A stretch of DNA of 8,428 nt from JADHUC01 sp964617665 (lineage in GTDB: Bacteria; Planctomycetota; Planctomycetia; Pirellulales; Pirellulaceae). A model generated the notes under the pieces. The model did no database searches. It saw only the letters and a list, made by a program, of their open reading frames with translations, and was not told the origin of the DNA. Numbering within the stretch: position 1 is the first letter of the stretch; every line of letters begins with the position of its first letter. Below, piece by piece: positions 1-5,015 of this stretch. Location: assembly GCA_964617665.1 (NCBI GenBank), contig CAZUAH010000594.1, positions 1 through 8,428 of the forward strand. The letters run 5' to 3'. The position numbers and the translations under genes were made by a program.

Positions 1-48
1 TAATCACAGAATAAACCACGCGCCAAGACGGAAGATTATGGAGCGGTC

Positions 49-249
49 ACGCACAGGCGACATCCGGTTGTCTCATTGGACGACCATCCCGCGGAAAACA
101 TCAAAAATCATGTCCACGATTGGAGAAGTTTGGCGGTTCTTGTTGGATGGACACGTGAGAAACGAGGGCATTTCAATTTCGGCGATACAGTCAGATACGA
201 ACCGATACGAAAACACAACTGACTTCCTGTCTTAGTCCACGTAGAATCT
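49..249 (+). repeat. Long direct repeat, copy A, in the leader region of the Trp-rich repeat gene
   Basis: This stretch matches 8066-8271 in the same orientation. By hand alignment, 56-249 pairs with 8073-8271 with about 18 substitutions and one 5-base indel (extra bases in copy B near 8179). Positions 106-154 are identical to 8123-8171 over 49 bases. The match weakens beyond about 250 and is uncertain before 56. A short open frame across it (38-235) is not maintained in copy B, because the indel shifts the frame, so I treat the element as non-coding. The repeat ends about 110 bases before the GTG start at 357, and copy B has a similar relation to the start at 8361. That suggests a shared leader, promoter or RNA element; dispersed-repeat or MITE-like DNA is an alternative. 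No terminal inverted repeats or target duplications were recognised. Positions 1-48 hold nothing I can identify. Confidence 0.85.
111..153 (+). promoter_or_regulatory. Possible conserved stem-loop core of repeat copy A
   Basis: TGTCCA (111-116) is complementary to TGGACA (148-153). Nested inside, GAGAA (123-127) can pair with TTCTT (137-141) including one G-U pair, leaving symmetric 6-base internal loops and a 9-base apical loop. The whole segment is base-for-base identical in copy B (8128-8170), so there is no covariation to test the fold. Function is unknown: a structured RNA, a protein-binding site and coincidence are all possible. Confidence 0.3.
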
Positions 250-270
250 GCGCAACTGCGGGTAGCTAGG

Positions 271-293
271 ACCCGTTTCATGGCATGACGGGT
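271..293 (+). promoter_or_regulatory. Hairpin 63 bases upstream of the GTG start at 357
   Basis: ACCCG (271-275) pairs with CGGGT (289-293), and TCAT (278-281) pairs with ATGA (285-288) around a GGC loop, with two T bases bulged. That gives a nine-pair stem. No T-run follows, so a simple intrinsic terminator is unlikely. It could be a leader hairpin influencing the gene at 357, or the end of a transcript entering from the left. Confidence 0.35.
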
Positions 294-356
294 GTGAGCG
301 AGGAATGGTGACCAGACGCAGGGCAGTTCTGATTCAACCAAGGCAAGGAGTCAGTC

Positions 357-1415
357 GTGATCAGAAGGGCAACTGCATGCACAGCATCGTCCGATGATAC
401 CGGCGAACGACTGGCGGACTCTGCGCGGTCAGACGCCGAGGGTTTGACAAACGGGCAGCCGTGGCTGCTGGGCAGAGTGCCAAACGGATACTGGGAACGC
501 CGCCCGCAGCGTGTGGCTTACATGCGTTGGCTCGGTGAGCGTTTGGGCTTTCGCGATCCTGATGACTGGTATGCATTGAGGCGGCTGCATTTCCGACGCA
601 ACTGTGGAGGAGGTCTGCTGCAATCGGTATTTCGCGACTCGCCCCTGGACGCATTGCGCGACCTCATGCCGGAAAGAGACTGGCACCCTTGGTTGTTCAG
701 TCGCACGCCGAACGGTTTTTGGGCTGACCAAGCGAACCGGCGTGCCTACATGCAGTGGCTCGAAAGGGAATTGAATATCGAGCACCCGGGCCAATGGTAT
801 GCCGTTACCAAAGAGGACTTTGTGAACAACGCCGGCGCCGGCATGTTGAGGAATCATTTCCAAGACAGCGTGTCCGCGGCCGTGATGGAATACCTCCCGC
901 GGCGCCGCTGGCACCCGTGGCGCTTCGCGTCCGTCCCCCAAGGTTTCTGGTTGAAATTGGAGAATCGCATCGCCTATCTCGACTGGTTGGGAAAGCGTCT
1001 GAGAATACGTTCTCCAGAACAGTGGTACGGCGTGACGACCGAAACGATCTCGGCGCACTACGGAGCTTCTTTGGTCGCCTACCATCGGCATTCGACGCTG
1101 AATATCATGCGCGAGTACTTGCCCGAATTCGACTGGAAGCCGTGGCTGTTTAGACGCGTTCCCAGCAACTACTGGAACGATTCAGCAAATCGACATCGCT
1201 ATCTTGTCTGGCTTGGCAAGCAGATGGGGTATCGGCGGCCGAGTGACTGGTACAACCTGACGGCCGAGGATGTCATTCGATCAGGGGGCGCATCGGTATT
1301 CGATTGCGTGTACGGCAGCCGCCTGGAGAATCTGTTCCGCGAACGCTATCCCAATCATTCTTGGCAGCCCAGGGCGCGGAAGAGAGCGCCATCCAGGAAT
1401 CGGCGAGACGGATAG
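357..1415 (+). CDS. Protein of four tandem 75-76-residue tryptophan-rich repeats, function unknown
   Basis: The start is GTG at 357, supported by AAGGAG at 345-350 with a 6-base spacer. The 352-residue product has a polar N-terminus (1-33), four imperfect repeats (about 35-109, 111-185, 187-260, 262-336) and a short basic tail (337-352). Landmarks recur in register: PW at 35/111/187/262, an aromatic-W pair at 45-46/121-122/197-198/272-273, an N/Q-R-x-x-Y-x-x-W-L block, and WY at 71/147/223/298, then a Gly-Ala-rich stretch, and each unit closes with W at 109/185/260/336. A unit reads roughly as W-x-(L/F)-x-x-(V/T)-P-x-x-(F/Y)-W, then a helical segment, then DWY. There is no signal peptide, membrane helix or recognisable catalytic motif, so a soluble cytoplasmic protein is likely. 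Aromatic and basic content and the repeat plan would suit a nucleic-acid- or protein-binding role, but that is inference. I cannot assign a named family; the helicase-associated domain is of similar size but its pattern does not fit. It lies alone behind repeat copy A. Confidence 0.85.
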   Translation: MIRRATACTASSDDTGERLADSARSDAEGLTNGQPWLLGRVPNGYWERRPQRVAYMRWLGERLGFRDPDDWYALRRLHFRRNCGGGLLQSVFRDSPLDALRDLMPERDWHPWLFSRTPNGFWADQANRRAYMQWLERELNIEHPGQWYAVTKEDFVNNAGAGMLRNHFQDSVSAAVMEYLPRRRWHPWRFASVPQGFWLKLENRIAYLDWLGKRLRIRSPEQWYGVTTETISAHYGASLVAYHRHSTLNIMREYLPEFDWKPWLFRRVPSNYWNDSANRHRYLVWLGKQMGYRRPSDWYNLTAEDVIRSGGASVFDCVYGSRLENLFRERYPNHSWQPRARKRAPSRNRRDG

Positions 1416-1535
1416 TCGCAGTACATGCGGACGCTAGTCATCTCTCCTCTCAAGTTTCGCCCCTTCCTTCTCCGCTTCAGTCGAGCGGATTGCCATGGGT
1501 ACGCGAATGACACTGAATCGCTCGCTCGGTCCACA

Positions 1536-1562
1536 TCGGATACAAACCGACACGGTTTGGTA
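1536..1562 (+). promoter_or_regulatory. Motif shared with the long repeat, overlapping a strong hairpin, upstream of DUF1559 gene 1
   Basis: Positions 1536-1554 match 8213-8231 of repeat copy B at 18 of 19 bases, and 191-209 of copy A less perfectly; the consensus is TCRGATACRAACCGAYACG. Overlapping it, CAAACCG (1543-1549) and CGGTTTG (1553-1559) form a perfect 7-pair stem with an ACA loop. TAC at 1541-1543 and GTA at 1560-1562 offer extra pairing around a bulge. It lies about 100 bases before the GTG at 1659, in the 243-base gap after the Trp-rich gene. It may be a transcription-factor site or a leader hairpin; no T-run follows, so a classic terminator is less likely. Confidence 0.35.
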
Positions 1563-1658
1563 CACAAACGCAACAGACAAACTCGGCGTTTCGTTGATAA
1601 TTGCATCATGGCGGTTATCCCAAGTTTCTTGCGAATCCTAACCACGAGGAGAAAAGAG

Positions 1659-2696
1659 GTGACGCACGCAGACGTTTTCCATGTACGAATACCAACTCGA
1701 CGAAGGGGCTTTACCCTTGTCGAACTGCTGGTCGTTATTGCCATTATTGGCATCCTGGTCGCGCTTCTATTGCCGGCCATTCAGGCGGCTCGAGAGGCAG
1801 CCCGACGCACCGAGTGCGTCAACAATTTGAAGCAGCTCGCTCTGGGCTTCCACAACTATCACGACACCTACGACCGCTTGCCGCGCTATTGCTACCGAAG
1901 CACGCAAGGAGCTAGCCACTGGGAGGGATTCAGCGCTCATACGATGATCTTGCCTTACATCGAGGAGCAGGCTGTGTGGGACCAAGTTGCGGACCGGATG
2001 CTGAGCACACCGACGCCTCAAGACGGATGGCGGATAGGGCATTTCACGGGCATTCGTCGCACACCGATCGATGCGTACATCTGTCCTTCCGACAGTTCCA
2101 ATTCGGGAGCCGATACGGGCAACTGCAGCTATCCTGTCTCGGCGGGCTCGAATAACGGATGGTGGTCAAGTCTCAACAAAAGTCGCTGCAACGGCTTATT
2201 CTGTACCGACTGGGGGGAGGTGAAGCTCACCGACATCAAGGATGGAACCAGCACCACGATCATGCTCGGCGAACACCGTTTGGGGGATCACAACAACGGC
2301 ACCTACAATCCCGGTGATGTCGTACGTGGTCAGGGTTTTACATGGACCGGGCACTTTCCCACGCCTGCCCAAGTCGAGCAGTACGGCCAGCAATGCAATG
2401 GGGGCATTGGAAATCACCACAGCCATGGCGGTCGCGAGTGGATATGTCCCCAGCCCTCACAGACGGTATTCAACACACTGGCCCCGCCCAACTGGCATTG
2501 GCCGACATGCCAGGATTGCGGTGGGTGCGGCTGGATGGATAGCGATGGTGTCTTTCCCGCACGAAGCTACCACCCAGGCGGGGTCAATCACGGGCTAGCG
2601 GATGGTTCGATTCGCATGATCGCGAACGACATCGACCATCAGCTATACCAGCACCTTGGCACTCGGTCGGGAGGCGAAACCGTTGGCGATTTCTAG
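1659..2696 (+). CDS. DUF1559 family protein with type IV prepilin-like N-terminus (gene 1)
   Basis: I chose GTG at 1659 because GAGGAG (1646-1651) sits 7 bases upstream and it gives a compact leader; upstream in-frame ATGs at 1425 and 1608 lack such a site and would make an implausibly long leader. The product is 345 residues, a normal DUF1559 length. Residues 1-17 are a basic leader ending in RRRG. Predicted prepilin-peptidase cleavage is after Gly17, giving mature Phe18 with the conserved Glu at +5, followed by a hydrophobic helix to about residue 40 and the AAREAARRT signature. The C-terminus has HPGGVNHGLADG, the H-X9-DG motif. Such proteins are thought to be exported pseudopilin-like surface or envelope proteins; the role of DUF1559 itself is unknown. 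Eleven cysteines, including CQDCGGC, suggest disulfides or metal binding. It is the first half of a pair with the lipoprotein at 2857. Confidence 0.95.
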   Translation: MTHADVFHVRIPTRRRGFTLVELLVVIAIIGILVALLLPAIQAAREAARRTECVNNLKQLALGFHNYHDTYDRLPRYCYRSTQGASHWEGFSAHTMILPYIEEQAVWDQVADRMLSTPTPQDGWRIGHFTGIRRTPIDAYICPSDSSNSGADTGNCSYPVSAGSNNGWWSSLNKSRCNGLFCTDWGEVKLTDIKDGTSTTIMLGEHRLGDHNNGTYNPGDVVRGQGFTWTGHFPTPAQVEQYGQQCNGGIGNHHSHGGREWICPQPSQTVFNTLAPPNWHWPTCQDCGGCGWMDSDGVFPARSYHPGGVNHGLADGSIRMIANDIDHQLYQHLGTRSGGETVGDF

Positions 2697-2856
2697 CGGA
2701 CGTCTGCCATGTCAATCTTGATCCTCGTTCGTTAGCTCAGCGGTCTTGGCCATCCGCGCCACGGACCCGCTGGATGCGAGCGAAGGCTGAGGGGCGGGGA
2801 CTATGGGTGGAGTTTTTGGAGCAGTGTTTTCCCAAACAAGAGGAGTTCGAGCGCGA

Positions 2857-3147
2857 ATGGGTTATTTCAGAATTGTTATGCTTCTGGTGGCTGTCGTGGT
2901 CCTGGGGTGCAGCGAAAGCAGGAGCGTAACGCCACCGGCAGAGGTTCCGGCAGTCCAAGCCGCCAAGGGGATGCTCGAAGAGATCGGCGAAACGGGCGAG
3001 CTAGGTAGCGGTGCGATGGAGCTTCGGGAGAATCTGGAAAAAGTCGACGGATCTCAATCGCTGCTGTCGGACCTAGACGCCCTGGAAGGGCTGACCGATC
3101 CGGCGCAAATCAAGGAGAAGGCCAAGGCGATGGCAAGCAAGCTGTAG
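2857..3147 (+). CDS. Small lipoprotein of a type found next to planctomycete DUF1559 genes
   Basis: The start is ATG at 2857 behind AAGAGGAG (2838-2845, 11-base gap). An in-frame ATG at 2803 is possible but would bury the signal peptide behind 18 extra residues. The 96-residue product begins with a hydrophobic signal peptide (about 3-17) and a lipobox VLGC, so Cys18 should be lipidated and the protein membrane-anchored. The mature 78-79 residues are acidic and helical, with no catalytic motif, ending in a segment with DPAQIKEKAKAMASKL. From recollection, small lipoproteins with a similar Gln-Ile-Lys-x-Lys-Ala-Lys ending often follow DUF1559 genes in Planctomycetota; I know no name or function. 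It follows gene 1 after 160 bases and is probably co-expressed or functionally paired with it, which is inference. Confidence 0.85.
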   Translation: MGYFRIVMLLVAVVVLGCSESRSVTPPAEVPAVQAAKGMLEEIGETGELGSGAMELRENLEKVDGSQSLLSDLDALEGLTDPAQIKEKAKAMASKL

Positions 3148-3164
3148 CCGGTGTGCCGCCATGG

Positions 3165-3180
3165 GACGTTGACGAACGTC
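3165..3180 (+). terminator. Small hairpin after the first lipoprotein gene
   Basis: GACGTT (3165-3170) pairs perfectly with AACGTC (3175-3180) around a GACG loop, 18 bases after the stop codon at 3145-3147. No T-run follows, so it could be a weak or factor-dependent terminator or an mRNA-end stabiliser. The rest of the 237-base gap to 3384 holds only an AT-rich stretch at about 3340-3370, where a promoter for DUF1559 gene 2 could lie; I found no well-spaced -35/-10 pair there. Confidence 0.3.
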
Positions 3181-3384
3181 GCTGCGCCCTCACAGATATG
3201 GTGTAGAGAGTGCCCCTTTGCTGCGGACAATGTCTGCCAACGCGGGCTCTTGGCAGCCTACCGGAAATAGATGCCCGATTCTCGTGGAATGGGCTTCCAG
3301 TTATGTCGTCCGATTGGGGGCACGAAACAAGTTAGAGTGGTTTGTGTTGAATTTTCGTCTTTATTAATTCGTTGGAGGTCACTT

Positions 3385-4386
3385 ATGGTCCGCACTAAAT
3401 CGCGTGGCTTCACGCTCGTGGAGTTACTTGTTGTCATTGCCATTATTGGCATCTTGGTCGCATTGCTGTTGCCGGCAATCCAGGCAGCGCGGGAGGCCGC
3501 GAGACGGACGCAGTGCAACAACAATCTGAAGCAAATCGGCGTGGCGATGCACAACTACCACGACACGTTCAAGACCTTGCCCCCAGGTTTCACCAACGAC
3601 TTCGGCTTGGCACAAAACTATCAGGGCCAGAATTACTCCCACCATGGAGGCCCATCGCGTTACTATGCAAGCTGGGCGTGGTCCGCCTACATTGCGCCGT
3701 TCGTGGAACTAAGCTCCCAACATGAGATTCTTGACGTGGATGGAAAGTTTGCTGCGGAATCGCTTCTGAACGCAGATGCGCGAGACGTTCTCAGCACGCC
3801 GGTCGAATCGTTTCGCTGCCCGTCAGATACGGCAAAAGATCTCAATACCGCAGGCGGCGAGTACCGCCCGGCGGCCTCGGACGGCACTCGGTACAACGCA
3901 GCCTCGAGCAGCTACGCGGGGGTTTGTGACGACAATAGCGCGAATATCGACAACCGCCAGAACAATTGCTCGGGGGTACTTTTCGTAGACAGCAATGTTA
4001 ATTTTCGGGACGTCCTAGACGGCACGAGCAGCGTGCTCATGGTTGGCGAGAGGTGTCGTCAGAGGAACCACGCCCGCTGCAGCAGAATGCAGAACTGCGG
4101 CGGGGCGATCATGTATGTCGTTGGGGCCTCCAACCAACTATCCCATTCTAATCGCTCTACGTGTGGTGCACTTGGAAGCGCCCGTAATGGAATCAACTGG
4201 GACTCGACCGTGTCGGACTGCAACAACCTCTGGAACGCCAAGTCAAGTTTCCACTCGCTTCATCCTGGGGGGGCGCAGTTCGTGTTGGTCGACGGCTCTG
4301 CCCACTTCATCAGTCAGGATGTAAATCTTACGACGTTCCGTCGACTGGCTCACCGTCAGGACGGCAATGTTGCGCAGGTTCCGTGA
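3385..4386 (+). CDS. DUF1559 family protein with type IV prepilin-like N-terminus (gene 2)
   Basis: The start is ATG at 3385, preceded by GGAGG (3374-3378) with a 6-base spacer; the open frame extends upstream to 3271 but no start there has comparable support. The product is 333 residues. The leader MVRTKSRG is short; predicted cleavage after Gly8 leaves Phe9 with Glu at +5, then a hydrophobic helix. Residues 7-43 are identical or nearly so to gene 1 (36 identical in a row), and similarity then falls off sharply. The C-terminus has HPGGAQFVLVDG, again exactly H-X9-DG. About ten cysteines occur, four of them in a short region near residues 220-240 (GERCRQRNHARCSRMQNC), suggesting disulfides. 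Export by a type IV pilus- or type II secretion-like machine is expected for the family; specific function is unknown. It is followed after 82 bases by a lipoprotein gene, likely in one operon. Confidence 0.95.
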   Translation: MVRTKSRGFTLVELLVVIAIIGILVALLLPAIQAAREAARRTQCNNNLKQIGVAMHNYHDTFKTLPPGFTNDFGLAQNYQGQNYSHHGGPSRYYASWAWSAYIAPFVELSSQHEILDVDGKFAAESLLNADARDVLSTPVESFRCPSDTAKDLNTAGGEYRPAASDGTRYNAASSSYAGVCDDNSANIDNRQNNCSGVLFVDSNVNFRDVLDGTSSVLMVGERCRQRNHARCSRMQNCGGAIMYVVGASNQLSHSNRSTCGALGSARNGINWDSTVSDCNNLWNAKSSFHSLHPGGAQFVLVDGSAHFISQDVNLTTFRRLAHRQDGNVAQVP

Positions 4387-4468
4387 TCTTGAATCCCTTG
4401 TGGATGTCCAACAGGAACGATCCGGTAAGAAAAAAACGAACATGCTATTGTTGTGAGGATGAAAGGAA

Positions 4469-4921
4469 ATGAAAACTCGCTTATTGCGAATTGGTGCAAT
4501 CGGTTTGCTGTCTTGCGTCGTTGCCGGCTGCGGTGGCGACGGTTTCGATCGTGTTTCGCTATCCGGCACCGTGACCTGCGAGGGCATGGAGAGCATCAAC
4601 GGCGGCATTCTTGCAACGTCCGCCGAGGCAGAAACGGGTGTTGCCCCAAACGTGGGTGCGCCCATTACTGATGGGAAGTTCAGCTTTCCATCGGGTCAGG
4701 AGCCCGTCGCCGGTTCCTACATTTTCGAGATCAGCCTGCTAGTGCCCGGCGCTCAGCCAGCGCCCGGAGAGGCCCCGGAGGGCGAAGTCGAGACAGGCCC
4801 CGAGGTCGTTTACCAAAAGACGATCGATGTTCCCGAGGGAGGAAGCGACAGCTTGTCGATTGCGCTAACTTCCGCCGACTTAACCGGGGATTCCGCCAAG
4901 CCCCGTTACGCTGAGGAGTAA
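4469..4921 (+). CDS. Lipoprotein with carboxypeptidase-regulatory-like (transthyretin-type) beta domain
   Basis: The start is ATG at 4469; GAGGA at 4455-4459 is a suitable ribosome site (9-base gap). The 150-residue product has an N-terminal signal peptide with two Arg residues, a hydrophobic core and lipobox VAGC, lipidated at about Cys21. The mature part fits the plan of planctomycete carboxypeptidase-regulatory-like lipoproteins: an opening LSGTVTCEG strand, a GG-I strand, then GAPITDGKFSF and PVAGSYIFEI strands, and a loop rich in Pro, Gly and Glu (about 92-112). This is a predicted small extracytoplasmic beta-sandwich with no peptidase residues, so it is structural or binding, not enzymatic. 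These lipoproteins commonly sit beside DUF1559 genes. It lies 82 bases after DUF1559 gene 2 and 94 before the SGNH/TPR gene, consistent with an operon. The fold assignment rests on motif resemblance only. Confidence 0.85.
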   Translation: MKTRLLRIGAIGLLSCVVAGCGGDGFDRVSLSGTVTCEGMESINGGILATSAEAETGVAPNVGAPITDGKFSFPSGQEPVAGSYIFEISLLVPGAQPAPGEAPEGEVETGPEVVYQKTIDVPEGGSDSLSIALTSADLTGDSAKPRYAEE

Positions 4922-4969
4922 AGTCGACCATCTTTTTCTTGGCGATTCTTAGCGTGGCGACTTTGCGCG

Positions 4970-4986
4970 GGCGGGAGTTGCCCGCC
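4970..4986 (+). terminator. GC-rich hairpin between the second lipoprotein and the SGNH/TPR gene
   Basis: GGCGGG (4970-4975) pairs with CCCGCC (4981-4986) around an AGTTG loop; an alternative register pairs 4967-4972 with 4980-4985. No T-run follows. It starts 48 bases after the lipoprotein stop and ends 29 before the ATG at 5016, so it might attenuate read-through or shape the leader of the downstream gene. The TAAAGTCG at the lipoprotein stop is also complementary to CGACTTT at 4958-4964. Confidence 0.3.
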
Positions 4987-5015
4987 GGATCGCTGCCGTC
5001 GCGGGAGAGTCGATC

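Noticed and set aside
38..235. 65-codon open frame across repeat copy A, similar at its start to a frame across copy B (8064-8309)
   Set aside because: The 5-base indel between copies shifts the frame midway, the products diverge afterwards, and no good ribosome site is present. Base-level identity fits a non-coding element better.
429..1091. 220-codon minus-strand open frame
   Set aside because: It lies antisense inside the Trp-rich repeat gene, whose plus-strand frame shows clear periodic repeats and a ribosome site.
1425..1658. Upstream extension of DUF1559 gene 1 to ATG 1425 or 1608
   Set aside because: The leader would be 67 or more residues with no ribosome site, whereas GTG 1659 has GAGGAG at 7 bases and gives a typical prepilin leader.
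2728..2760. tRNA-like string GTTAGCTCAGCGG
   Set aside because: It resembles a D-arm only; no anticodon arm, T-arm or closing acceptor stem follows.
2803..2856. Upstream in-frame ATG extending the first small lipoprotein
   Set aside because: It would place 18 residues before the signal peptide and lipobox. ATG at 2857 with AAGAGGAG upstream gives a normal lipoprotein.
3332..3367. Possible sigma-70 promoter upstream of DUF1559 gene 2
   Set aside because: AT-rich -10-like TATTAA at 3362-3367 has no -35-like hexamer at a suitable spacing.
4447..4458. ATTGTTGTGAGG also present at 7362-7373
   Set aside because: The 12-base match has no extended similarity on either side; a chance match in a window this size is plausible.
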